DNA of 64,000 bases. It comes from Bacteroidota bacterium. Its GTDB lineage: Bacteria; Bacteroidota; Bacteroidia; Chitinophagales; Chitinophagaceae. Both the position numbers and the translations under genes were made by a program. The notes below the pieces were generated by a model. The model searched no databases and was not told where the DNA came from. It was given only the letters and a program-made list of their open reading frames with translations. The stretch is taken from contig JAEWJK010000014.1 in the NCBI GenBank assembly GCA_023386555.1, positions 62,001-126,000 on the forward strand, in the 5' to 3' direction. Positions 10,001-16,939 of the stretch are shown here, one piece after another. Positions within the stretch are counted from its first letter, which is position 1. Every line of letters begins with the position of its first letter.

Positions 10001-10340
10001 CAAAAGCTTCAGGCATGATGTTTTTTAAAGCCTCTTCGATCTTTTCGTCCCTGTCTTTTTTCAGCTTATCCACTTCCTGGTAAATGGCATCTTTCGTTTG
10101 AATGTCTGTTGCATCCAAAGCTTCAGCAGCTTGTTTTCTTTCGTTGATTTCTGCATCAATATCTTTCAGATGATCCTGAATACGCTGCTTGAACTCCTGT
10201 GTTTTACCACGAAGCTCATCATTGGTGAGTGATTGATATTGCTGAAAAAAATTGTTTACCTGTTCAACGATTGGCCTGATGAGTTTTACATCTTTCTCAG
10301 ATTTGCTGCCACCGAATAACTTTCCAAAAAAACCTAACAT
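7020..10340 (-). CDS. secA: Preprotein translocase ATPase SecA
   Basis: SecA drives Sec-dependent export across the inner membrane. This 1106-residue protein has Walker A MATGEGKTLVS, the DEVDSVLIDDARTPLI Walker B region, an insertion-containing NBD1, NBD2 with TNMAGRGTDI, and a C-terminal zinc-binding SEC-C motif (CPCGSGKKFKNCHG). The total length is typical of Bacteroidota SecA. I chose the ATG at 10340 (MLGFFGKLFGG) because the reading frame upstream of it (up to 10400) is encoded by an F1 repeat and does not match SecA. A TAnnTTTG element at 10536-10543 suggests the transcript carries that repeat in its 5' UTR. Confidence 0.97.
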   Translation of the reverse strand: MLGFFGKLFGGSKSEKDVKLIRPIVEQVNNFFQQYQSLTNDELRGKTQEFKQRIQDHLKDIDAEINERKQAAEALDATDIQTKDAIYQEVDKLKKDRDEKIEEALKNIMPEAFAVVKETARRFKENTEIVSTATELDRDFSVRKEYIRIEGDKSIYKNTWTAAGGQVTWNMVHYDVQLIGGAVLHSGKISEMATGEGKTLVSTLPAYLNALAGEGVHIVTVNDYLAKRDSEWNGTIFEWLGLTVDCIDKHQPNSEARRKAYLADITYGTNNEFGFDYLRDNMVHSPEEMVQRKHHFAMVDEVDSVLIDDARTPLIISGPIGRDTSTEQFFELKPRIERIVEAQKKAVNQFLLEAKKKIAEGNDDPKDGGLALFRAHRGLPKNSATIKFLSEPGMRVKLQKAENHYLADQQREMHKADAELYFYIDEKNNSVELTDKGIQMITRAGEDPNFFILPDISVSLAAIDNDAALSADEKLQRKEAIINEYSVKADRIHTVQQLLKAYTLFDKDVEYVVIEGQVKIVDEQTGRIMEGRRYSDGLHQALEAKENVKIEAATQTYATVTLQNYFRMYHKLAGMTGTAETEAAELWSIYKLDVVTIPTNVTAIRKDEQDLVYKTKREKYKAVIDEIEKQRNAGRPILVGTTSVEISELISRMLRQKQIPHNVLNAKQHQREAQVVAEAGFAGAVTIATNMAGRGTDIKLGPGVKEAGGLAILGTERHESRRVDRQLRGRAGRQGDPGSSQFFVSLEDDLMRMFGSERIAKVMDFAGYKEGEVIQHSMITKSIERAQKKVEENNFGIRKRLLEYDDVMNKQRTVIYARRNHALFGERLALDLDSAFYDVADSLVAGNKEQNDYEGFKFGAIMNFGIETAITADEFAKQNQQVLSERLYLEASEHYNRRKKEMGQQAIPVFKNIRTTQGSHIENVIVPFTDGKKGLQALANLNKTIETEGVELVNSLERSVTLGLIDDAWKEHLRAMDDLKQSVQTATYEQKDPLVIYKVEAFNLFSQMNGEVNKNIVSFLSHANIAVEQQGPVREGKQEKTDLSNLRANKEEIDNAGQDYAANENDYYDPTPVKQEPIKVGPKIGRNDPCPCGSGKKFKNCHGKDA

Positions 10341-10358
10341 ATAAGCAATTAATATTAT

Positions 10359-10410
10359 GATACCGGCTTCAGTACTTTGTGGCATCACCTGTTGTGTCAC
10401 TCACTTGTAC
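10359..10410 (-). repeat. F1 interspersed element, copy 3 (secA leader)
   Basis: The minus strand carries GTACAAGTGAGTGACACAAC, then a GATGCC/GGTATC stem with one G-U pair (10381-10386 with 10359-10364 on the plus strand). It ends 18 bases before the secA start codon, in the same orientation as secA. Confidence 0.87.
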
Positions 10411-10535
10411 GTTCTGAACTTTATGCAACAATCTATACCGCTTAAGCTCAACTATTCCGGAAAATGAATAAATAAGTTGTCAAAAATCCTGCTATTGACT
10501 TGCTATAGCCAAAATGACAGGTGTTTTGAGGGTGG

Positions 10536-10543
10536 CAAAGGTA
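10536..10543 (-). promoter_or_regulatory. Putative secA promoter -7 element
   Basis: On the minus strand TACCTTTG matches the Bacteroidota -7 consensus TAnnTTTG. I see no good -33 TTTG at 19-base spacing. The region 10411-10618 otherwise contains no gene that I can recognise. Confidence 0.5.
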
Positions 10544-10618
10544 ATTAATTTGAAGTGAGGCTCATCAGCAGATTTATTATTGAAAGACAGCTAAATAGAT
10601 GATCAATGATCTGAACGA

Positions 10619-10670
10619 TGAACGAAATGCGACGCAACAGACGATGCCATATAACCGAAAAGCTGGTATC
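10619..10670 (+). repeat. F1 interspersed element, copy 4 (upstream of atpG)
   Basis: A partial core (ATGCGACGCAAC) is followed by a GATGCCA/TGGTATC stem (10643-10649 with 10664-10670; one G-U pair). It points toward atpG and is back-to-back with copy 3. Confidence 0.82.
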
Positions 10671-10714
10671 ATAAAGAAATCTAAGTCAAACGAGGAAATT
10701 CAGGCTGATTCTGC

Positions 10715-10722
10715 TACTTTTG
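10715..10722 (+). promoter_or_regulatory. Putative atpG promoter -7 element
   Basis: TACTTTTG fits TAnnTTTG and lies 21 bases before the atpG ATG. It is downstream of the F1 copy, so here the repeat would be upstream of the transcript. No clear -33 element. Confidence 0.5.
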
Positions 10723-10743
10723 CGGCCGATTTAAACAGAGAAT

Positions 10744-11625
10744 ATGGCAGGTCAATTAAAAGAGGTTCGTAACAGGATAAAAAGCGTTCAAAGTACTCAG
10801 CAGATCACTAAGGCCATGAAAATGGTGAGTGCTGCCAAATTAAGAAGAGCTCAGGATGCTATTACTCAAATGAGACCTTATGCTCAGAAGTTGCAGGAAA
10901 TGCTCAGCAATATCGTTAGCAATTCTGAAGGCGATACCAATATGGCTTTGGCTGTTGAAAGACCAGTGGAGAAAGTATTGTTGATCATTATTACATCTGA
11001 CAGAGGATTGGCCGGTGCTTATAATGCAAATATTGTAAAAGCTGCAAAACAAGCTGTAGCTGAGCGTTACGAGATACAAAACAGCAAAAAGAATATCACC
11101 GTCTGGGGTATTGGTAAAAAAGGCTATGAAGCAATGATGAGAGCAGGTTACAAAACCGATGCTACTTATAAAGATATTTTCCTGAACCTGACGTTTGAGA
11201 ATGTTCAAACCGCTGCTCAGGCTGCAGTTAAAGCTTTTGAAGCAAAAGAATTTGACAAGATTGAATTAGTATATAGCCAGTTTAAAAATGCAGCCACACA
11301 GGCTTTTGTTGTTGAGCAGTTTCTGCCAATTCCGAAAGTACAGAAGCAGGCTGGTGCCAAAAAAGCCGATTTTATTTACGAGCCTGCAAAGGATCAGCTG
11401 ATTGCTGAACTGATGCCGAAGATCCTCAACACTCAATTATACAAAGCGGTGCTTGATGCTAATGCCAGTGAACATGGAGCAAGGATGACAGCAATGGATA
11501 AAGCTAGTGAAAATGCCAACGAATTGCTGAAAACGTTGAAGATCTCTTATAACCGTGCAAGACAAGCAGCGATCACAACTGAGTTAACTGAAATTGTGAG
11601 TGGTGCTGCTGCATTACAAGGATAA
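10744..11625 (+). CDS. atpG: F1F0 ATP synthase gamma subunit
   Basis: This 293-residue protein is the rotor shaft of F1 ATP synthase. The N-terminal helix (RIKSVQSTQQITKAMKMVSAAKLRRAQ) and the C-terminal helix (ARMTAMDKASENANELL, then ARQAAITTELTEIVSGAAAL) are diagnostic. The gene stands alone: upstream is secA on the other strand, downstream are an IVS-type gene and scpB, and no atpA or atpD is nearby. In many bacteria atpG directly follows atpA, so it is separated from that operon here. It likely has its own promoter (TACTTTTG at 10715). Confidence 0.97.
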   Translation: MAGQLKEVRNRIKSVQSTQQITKAMKMVSAAKLRRAQDAITQMRPYAQKLQEMLSNIVSNSEGDTNMALAVERPVEKVLLIIITSDRGLAGAYNANIVKAAKQAVAERYEIQNSKKNITVWGIGKKGYEAMMRAGYKTDATYKDIFLNLTFENVQTAAQAAVKAFEAKEFDKIELVYSQFKNAATQAFVVEQFLPIPKVQKQAGAKKADFIYEPAKDQLIAELMPKILNTQLYKAVLDANASEHGARMTAMDKASENANELLKTLKISYNRARQAAITTELTEIVSGAAALQG

Positions 11626-11630
11626 TTGGT

Positions 11631-11659
11631 AGTCATTGAGTCAATGGTCATTTAGTCAT
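11631..11659 (+). repeat. F4 inverted repeat, left arm of IVS unit
   Basis: The 29-nt arm starts AGTCATTGAGTCA and ends TTTAGTCAT. It matches the reverse complement of the right arm (12048-12076) at 25 of 29 positions by direct comparison. It starts 5 bases after the atpG stop codon. Confidence 0.9.
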
Positions 11660-11673
11660 CAAACCCGAACACC

Positions 11674-12051
11674 ATGATAAAACTCGAAGAACTTGAGGTT
11701 TATAAAGTGGCAATGGAAATTGGTGAATTAGTATGGACCATTGTTGAAAAATGGAACTTTTATCAAAAAGATACGTTAGGTAAGCAATTTACAAGAGCAG
11801 CGGATTCCATTGCTTTTAATATAAGTGAAGGTTATGGTAGATTCCATTATGCAGAAAATAGAAATTTCTGCTATTACAGCAGAGGTTCTGCTTTTGAAAC
11901 AATTACAGCAATTAATAAAGCGAAAGCAAGAAACTTACTTTCAGAAGAAGAGTTTATCTTGCTTCAATCGAAACTCACTTTTTATTTTAAACTGATTAAC
12001 CCTTACATTAAATCTATTGGTAAGCATCTCGAAGAAGCGAAGGCCAAATGA
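11674..12051 (+). CDS. Four-helix-bundle protein, 23S rRNA-intervening-sequence (IVS/S23) family
   Basis: A 125-residue protein of the S23/IVS four-helix-bundle family, seen from the start KLEELEVYKVAMEI, the central motif FTRAADSIAFNISEGYGR, the YYSRGSAFETI segment and a helical C-terminus. The family was first found inside intervening sequences of Leptospira 23S rRNA; related proteins include the Avd accessory protein of diversity-generating retroelements, which binds nucleic acid. Its biochemical role here is unknown. The gene is enclosed by the two arms of an F4 inverted repeat; the right arm covers its stop codon and runs to the scpB start. It interrupts atpG and scpB and may be a mobile insertion (inference). 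Confidence 0.92.
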   Translation: MIKLEELEVYKVAMEIGELVWTIVEKWNFYQKDTLGKQFTRAADSIAFNISEGYGRFHYAENRNFCYYSRGSAFETITAINKAKARNLLSEEEFILLQSKLTFYFKLINPYIKSIGKHLEEAKAK

Positions 12052-12076
12052 CTTAATGACCAATGACTGATTGACT
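12048..12076 (-). repeat. F4 inverted repeat, right arm of IVS unit
   Basis: The arm begins ATGACTTAATGACCAATGAC and pairs with 11631-11659 (25 of 29). It overlaps the stop codon of the IVS gene (TGA at 12049-12051) and ends one base before the scpB ATG at 12077. Confidence 0.9.
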
Positions 12077-12874
12077 ATGGAATTGTCGGAAATCATACCC
12101 CACATAGAAGCTTTAATCTTTGCCAGTGAAAAGCCTTTAACACCTTTGGATGTTGTTGAGCTGATCAATAATGCTTTTGGCTTTATGGAAGAACGTATTA
12201 CACTTGACCAGGTTGAAAGTGCAATGGAAGGTATCAGGGAAAAATATAACTCTGAATTTTATCCTTTTGAAGTAAGAGAAAGTGGTGGTGGATGGCAATT
12301 TTTAACTAAGAAAGATTTTCATAAGACGATAGCACAGCTGAATGGCGAAAAGTTCTTAAAAAGACTTTCTAATGCAGCTTTGGAAACATTAGCAATCATT
12401 GCTTACAAACAACCGATCACCAAAGGAGAAATTGAAGCGATTCGTGGGGTGAACAGTGATTACAGTGTTCAGAAATTACTCGAAAAAGAATTGATCGTTA
12501 TTTCAGGAAGAAATGAAAAGTTACCGGGTCATCCTCTGGTGTATGCTACTTCTAAAACCTTTATGGATTATTTTGGCATCAACTCAGCCGAAGATCTTCC
12601 TAAGATCAAAGAAGTTTTTGCTGATCAATTGGTAGAGCCGACATTAGTTCGTCACCAGGAATCTGAAACAACAGAATTATTGCAGAACGATAGTTCAAAT
12701 GAATTTCCTGAACCACACATGGAAAATCAATCACCTGAAGAAATAGAAGAGAATGTTGCAGAAGATCAATCAGAATTTATCATCAACGAAGACGGAACAT
12801 TGGTTGAGAAGCAGCAAGATGAAAACGAAAACGATGAAGAAAAGGATCAAAGTGAGAATAAAAAACAAGAATAA
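12077..12874 (+). CDS. scpB: Segregation and condensation protein B
   Basis: ScpB is a winged-helix subunit of the SMC-ScpAB condensin complex. The core (residues 1-170) holds the typical segments EALIFASEKPLT, LETLAIIAYKQPITKGEIEAIRG and ISGRNEKLPGHPLVYATSKTFMDYFGI. It has an acidic, low-complexity C-terminal tail of about 85 residues rich in Glu, Asp and Asn. I chose ATG at 12077 over the in-frame TTG six bases earlier, which lies inside the F4 repeat. The gene is followed by a strong terminator. scpA is not adjacent. Confidence 0.95.
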   Translation: MELSEIIPHIEALIFASEKPLTPLDVVELINNAFGFMEERITLDQVESAMEGIREKYNSEFYPFEVRESGGGWQFLTKKDFHKTIAQLNGEKFLKRLSNAALETLAIIAYKQPITKGEIEAIRGVNSDYSVQKLLEKELIVISGRNEKLPGHPLVYATSKTFMDYFGINSAEDLPKIKEVFADQLVEPTLVRHQESETTELLQNDSSNEFPEPHMENQSPEEIEENVAEDQSEFIINEDGTLVEKQQDENENDEEKDQSENKKQE

Positions 12875-12902
12875 AAAAAGCGTCCTGAATTGGACGCTTT
12901 TT
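12874..12902 (+). terminator. Terminator of scpB
   Basis: Stem AAGCGTCC / GGACGCTT with a short loop and a run of T follows the scpB stop directly. The flanking A and T runs could make it act on both strands. Confidence 0.88.
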
Positions 12903-12918
12903 CATTTGATATACAACC

Positions 12919-13839
12919 TTAATCCCGATCACGATAAATAGTGGCACCACTTGTGTTTTCCCTGCTTCTCACTTTCAACCTGTTTTCTACATTCTTAACA
13001 CCAGATACTCTTTCGGCAATATCTTCTGCCCTTCTTTTCTCCTCTTTACTATCAACAGTACCGGTCAATACTATTTCGCAATCTTCACAGGTAACATCAA
13101 TTTCAGAAGCATCAATGAAAGAATCATCACTTAAACGATCGTTCACATCATCTTTTATTCTTTCATCAGAACGTTTGTAGCCTTTAGGTCCTTTGCCTCT
13201 GTGTGGACCAGTTCTTTTATCGATCTCTCTTCTTCTTTGTGCATCATCATCACCAAACCATGATGCTACTTCATCTGTGGTTCTATCCCACCAGTCACGG
13301 CTTTGATTTTTGTTGCCGTATCCATCGTTATTCCAACTTCTTGGTGGATCATACCTGTTTTCATAACGATCACGGTAAGTATTACCAGAACCATAGTTAT
13401 CTAAATTCCTTCTGCCATAGCTACGATTATATTCACTATCGTAACCACTGGTGTTATAAGATTGGTCATTACTTCTATTAGCTTCATGATCAAATCTTGA
13501 ACTATAACTACCTTCTTTACCCTGGTTAAAACTTCCTACAGTCTGGCCATAGTTGTATGGATCATATCCACTTCCCATATTGGTAGAACGATCTCTGTTT
13601 CGGTCAAGACTTGAATAATCATCACGTCTTTCATTTCTCCTGGAAGAATTGTCGGTATAACTACTTCTGTAAGGAGTTTCCGATCTATAATCTTCGCCGC
13701 CATACCTGGAATTTTGGCTGTTTCCATAATTGCTGCTATAATCGTCTCTGCTACGATCAGATCGATTGTTACGATCATTTCGATCTTCCCAATCTAAATA
13801 GGAACGATCATTCCATTGATTACGATTGATATCTGCCAT
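12919..13839 (-). CDS. BON-domain protein with long Asn/Arg/Tyr/Asp-rich region
   Basis: About 306 residues from the ATG at 13839 (MADINRNQW); in-frame ATGs at 13854 and 13866 are alternatives. Residues 1-200 are low-complexity, dominated by Asn, Arg, Asp, Ser, Tyr and Gly, and probably disordered. A conserved linker (GPHRGKGPKGYKRSDERIKD) leads into one BON domain at about residues 215-295 (DASEIDVTCEDCEIVLTGTV, then AERVSGVKNVENRL). BON domains bind membranes and occur in osmotic and envelope-stress proteins such as OsmY. There is no signal peptide. It neighbours other stress-type genes. Confidence 0.87.
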   Translation of the reverse strand: MADINRNQWNDRSYLDWEDRNDRNNRSDRSRDDYSSNYGNSQNSRYGGEDYRSETPYRSSYTDNSSRRNERRDDYSSLDRNRDRSTNMGSGYDPYNYGQTVGSFNQGKEGSYSSRFDHEANRSNDQSYNTSGYDSEYNRSYGRRNLDNYGSGNTYRDRYENRYDPPRSWNNDGYGNKNQSRDWWDRTTDEVASWFGDDDAQRRREIDKRTGPHRGKGPKGYKRSDERIKDDVNDRLSDDSFIDASEIDVTCEDCEIVLTGTVDSKEEKRRAEDIAERVSGVKNVENRLKVRSRENTSGATIYRDRD

Positions 13840-13963
13840 ATTGTATGTTTTCATCAACCTCAACAAAAGATATGCTCATATCTTAAAGTCTGATAAACAT
13901 TTACATGTTTCTAATAAAACAGCAACATGAGGGAAAGTTTTCCGCATTGTAGATTTATTTACT

Positions 13964-14010
13964 AAGCGGCATTGCTACTATTAGGCTTTTGTTGTGTCAC
14001 TCTCTTGTAC
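13964..14010 (-). repeat. F1 interspersed element, copy 5
   Basis: The minus strand reads GTACAAGAGAGTGACACAAC and then an AAGC/GCTT stem with AATAGTAGCA in the loop. It points toward the BON-protein gene and lies in the divergent gap before the CvpA-CAP gene. Confidence 0.85.
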
Positions 14011-14058
14011 GTCCGGTTCTATATTGAACTACTGCACATTATTTGCTAAACATTCCGC

Positions 14059-15009
14059 ATGAATTGGATTGACATTGTATTAATTCTCATTATTATTATT
14101 GCTACATGGAGTGGATATAGAAGAGGTTTTATTCTTGGTTCGCTGGAATTATTAAGCTGGATCGGTAGTTTGGCTGCAGCATTTTTTTTGTACCAATACC
14201 TTGCAGTATTACTTCAGAAAATACTCCCGGTATTAGGTGTATGGACGATGCCACTGGCTTTTCTAATCGTCTTGATCATACTTAGGATCATATTTGCCTC
14301 AATAGTAAATCTCATTCTAAGAAATACACATCGTAATGCTCACCATACAACAGCAAATAAGGCATTAGGTCTTTTACCAGGAGCCATCAACGGAATTATT
14401 TATGCAATCATCATATCAGCATTATTGCTGGTGTTGCCTTTATCTGATGGACTTTCAGCAACAGCAAGGGAAAGTAAAATGGCCAATGAATTTGGCAACC
14501 AGGTAGCCTGGCTAGATGAAAAGATCGCTCCTGTTTTTGATGAAGCGGTTCGAAAGTCGATGACGAGAATGACAATCGAATCGAATGAGACAGTCAAGCT
14601 GAATTTTACGGTAACCAATGCTAAACCTCGTCCTGACCTGGAAGCGAAAATGCTGGCTTTAGTAAATGAAGAGAGAGCTAAAGAAGGATTGAATGCATTG
14701 GTTGCAGATACTGCGTTAACAAGAGTTGCTAGAATGCACTCGCAAGACATGTTTGCAAGAGGTTATTTTGCTCATATCTCACCAGATGGAACTACACCTG
14801 CTGAAAGAGTAAGAGCAGCAGGAATACAATATCTTATTACAGGAGAGAACCTTGCATTAGGTCCAACACTTCAAATTTGTCATACAGGTTTAATGAATTC
14901 TCCCGGTCACAGAGCAAACATTCTGCACAAATCCTATGGCAGAGTTGGCATTGGAATTCTGGATGGAGGATTAAGAGGACTAATGGTGAGCCAGGAGTTT
15001 AAAAACTAA
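14059..15009 (+). CDS. CvpA-like membrane domain fused to a CAP/SCP domain
   Basis: This 316-residue protein joins a CvpA-type membrane domain (residues 1-165; helices at about 4-20, 28-52, 62-90 and 105-130) to a CAP domain (about 195-312). The CAP motifs are visible: ALVNEERAKEGL, MHSQDMFARGYFAHISPDG, GENLALG and the HRANIL box. The first domain belongs to the colicin V production family; the second is a cysteine-poor secreted-type domain of the SCP/PR-1 superfamily. It probably sits in the inner membrane with the CAP domain outside. Molecular function unknown. It lies upstream of the topIB-ku-ligD genes. Confidence 0.92.
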   Translation: MNWIDIVLILIIIIATWSGYRRGFILGSLELLSWIGSLAAAFFLYQYLAVLLQKILPVLGVWTMPLAFLIVLIILRIIFASIVNLILRNTHRNAHHTTANKALGLLPGAINGIIYAIIISALLLVLPLSDGLSATARESKMANEFGNQVAWLDEKIAPVFDEAVRKSMTRMTIESNETVKLNFTVTNAKPRPDLEAKMLALVNEERAKEGLNALVADTALTRVARMHSQDMFARGYFAHISPDGTTPAERVRAAGIQYLITGENLALGPTLQICHTGLMNSPGHRANILHKSYGRVGIGILDGGLRGLMVSQEFKN

Positions 15010-15049
15010 TGGCATGTTTTTTAAGCAGATGTGTGTATAGAACCATAAA

Positions 15050-16144
15050 ATGGAAATAGTACACGCAGATACATCAATAAAAATTCCGGCAAAGAAAATT
15101 GCTGAGCTGATCAGTGATCATAAGGCTAGTGCCAAAGCTGTAAAGCTTAGATATGTGAGCGACACAGATAAAGGCATTACCAGGATTAAGAAAGGTGATA
15201 AGTTTCATTTTTATTATGATGAGAAAAAAGTAACTGATGCTGAAACCTTAGATCGAATTAAAAAACTTGTTATTCCTCCAGCCTGGGAGAAGGTTTGGAT
15301 CTGCCGATTTGATAACGGACATATACAAGTAACCGGTATTGATGTTAGAGGAAGGAAACAATACAAGTATCATCCCCTCTGGAATGCTTTAAGAAATGAA
15401 ACTAAATTTTATCGTTTACTAGAGTTTGGAAAATGTCTTCCAATAATAAGAGAACGGTTGACAAAAGATCTCTCAAAACAAGGACTGCCAAAAGAAAAAG
15501 TGCTTGCAGCAATTGTAAGCATCATGGATAAAACCAGTATTCGTATTGGTAATTCATTTTATGAAAAACTCTATGGTTCTTTTGGCTTAAGCACCATGAA
15601 AGATAAACATGTGAAGATCGAAGGAGGTACAGTCAGGTTTAGTTTCAAAGGTAAGAAAGGGGTTTACCATGATATCTCTTTTAAAAGCAGGAAACTGGCA
15701 AACATTGTAAAGCAATGCAGGGAAATTCCGGGAAAAGAATTGTTTCAATATTATGATGCTGATGGAAAAAACCAATCAATAGATTCCGGTGAGGTAAACG
15801 ATTATATTAAAGAAATTTCCTGTGGCGATTTTACCAGCAAAGATTTTAGAACATGGACAGGCACCGTTCAATGCTTATTGTCGCTTAAAAATGCTGGTGT
15901 ATTTAGTTCTGAAAAAGAAATGAAAAAGAATATTGTTACCGCCATTGATGCTGTGGCTGAATGTCTTGGTAATACCCGAATGGTTTGTAAGAAGCATTAC
16001 ATACATCCTCTAGTGCTTACCAGTTACGAGAATAACAAACTGGAAAGGTATTTGAAAGATTTAGAGAATAAAGCCGCTGAAGGTGAAGAGATCACGGCTT
16101 GCGAAGAAATAGTATTAACGCTTCTTGAAAAGGAGAAAGCTTAA
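15050..16144 (+). CDS. Type IB DNA topoisomerase (poxvirus/bacterial type)
   Basis: This 364-residue enzyme relaxes supercoils by a transient 3'-phosphotyrosyl link. An N-terminal recognition domain (LRYVSDTDKGITRIKKG, then VIPPAWEKVWIC) is followed by the catalytic domain. Active-site residues are placed as in the family: Arg in RIGNSFYEKLYGSFGLSTMK, Lys in FSFKGKKG, Arg in FRTWTGT, and the nucleophilic Tyr in CKKHYIHP. It is 10 bases from ku and probably in one transcript with ku and ligD. Such linkage suggests a role in break repair or stress, but this is inferred. Confidence 0.95.
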   Translation: MEIVHADTSIKIPAKKIAELISDHKASAKAVKLRYVSDTDKGITRIKKGDKFHFYYDEKKVTDAETLDRIKKLVIPPAWEKVWICRFDNGHIQVTGIDVRGRKQYKYHPLWNALRNETKFYRLLEFGKCLPIIRERLTKDLSKQGLPKEKVLAAIVSIMDKTSIRIGNSFYEKLYGSFGLSTMKDKHVKIEGGTVRFSFKGKKGVYHDISFKSRKLANIVKQCREIPGKELFQYYDADGKNQSIDSGEVNDYIKEISCGDFTSKDFRTWTGTVQCLLSLKNAGVFSSEKEMKKNIVTAIDAVAECLGNTRMVCKKHYIHPLVLTSYENNKLERYLKDLENKAAEGEEITACEEIVLTLLEKEKA

Positions 16145-16154
16145 AACAGATGAT

Positions 16155-16937
16155 ATGAGAGCAATATGGACAGGTGCAATTGGCTTCGGCCTGGTAAATA
16201 TTCCGGTGAAGATTTATAGTGCAACAGAATCAAGCGGAATTGACCTGGATATGCTTGATAAAAAAGATCATGCAAAAATTCGTTTTAAACGTGTAAATGA
16301 AACTACAGGCAAAGAAGTTCAATGGGAGAATATTGTAAAGGCTTACGATTATGAAGGAAAATATGTTGTGTTAAGTGATGATGATTTTAAGAAAGCCAGT
16401 CCTGAAAAATCTAAGATTCTTGAGATAGCCCAGTTCGTAAAAGAAGAAGATGTAGATAGTATGTACTATGATTCACCGTATTATCTCGAACCGCAAAAGT
16501 CTGGGGAAAAAGCTTATGCGTTATTAAGAGAAGCGTTGAAAAAAACAGGTATGGTAGGTTTAGGAACATTTGTTTTACGCAGTAAACAGTTATTAGGAAT
16601 TATCAAACCTCATGACGATGTTGTAGTACTGAACAAGATTCGTTTTGCACAGGAGATAAGAGAATATTCAGATCTCAATCTTCCTTCTGCTAAACAAGTT
16701 CATCTAAAGCCTGCCGAGATAAAAATGGCTGAAGAACTCATCAAACAATTATCAGATGATTTCAAAATTGATGAGTATAGGGATACATATACTGATGAAT
16801 TAATGAAAGTGATTGAGGCAAAAGCAAAAGGTAAAAAAGTTACTGCACCGAAAATGAAGGTGGTACACAGTACTTCCGATGATATCGTTGCACAGTTAAA
16901 GCAAAGCATCAGCATGAAACGCAAAAAAGCATCCTGA
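16155..16937 (+). CDS. ku: Non-homologous end-joining protein Ku
   Basis: A 260-residue bacterial Ku that forms a homodimeric ring on DNA ends and recruits LigD. The family start MRAIWTGAIGFGLVNIPVKIY fixes the ATG at 16155; an earlier in-frame ATG overlaps the topoisomerase gene. Internal motifs include DSPYYLEPQKSGEKAYALLR and a conserved FVLRSKQLLGII. The short basic C-terminus (KQSISMKRKKAS) is the usual minimal tail. It is followed two bases later by ligD, so translation is probably coupled. Confidence 0.96.
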   Translation: MRAIWTGAIGFGLVNIPVKIYSATESSGIDLDMLDKKDHAKIRFKRVNETTGKEVQWENIVKAYDYEGKYVVLSDDDFKKASPEKSKILEIAQFVKEEDVDSMYYDSPYYLEPQKSGEKAYALLREALKKTGMVGLGTFVLRSKQLLGIIKPHDDVVVLNKIRFAQEIREYSDLNLPSAKQVHLKPAEIKMAEELIKQLSDDFKIDEYRDTYTDELMKVIEAKAKGKKVTAPKMKVVHSTSDDIVAQLKQSISMKRKKAS

Positions 16938-16939
16938 TA

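Noticed and set aside
10341..10400. N-terminal extension of SecA
   Set aside because: The 20 extra codons are encoded by F1 copy 3 and do not resemble SecA; the family begins at MLGFFGKLF.
13203..13829. Plus-strand frames opposite the BON protein
   Set aside because: They mirror the low-complexity Asn/Arg/Asp codons of the real gene and have no features of their own.
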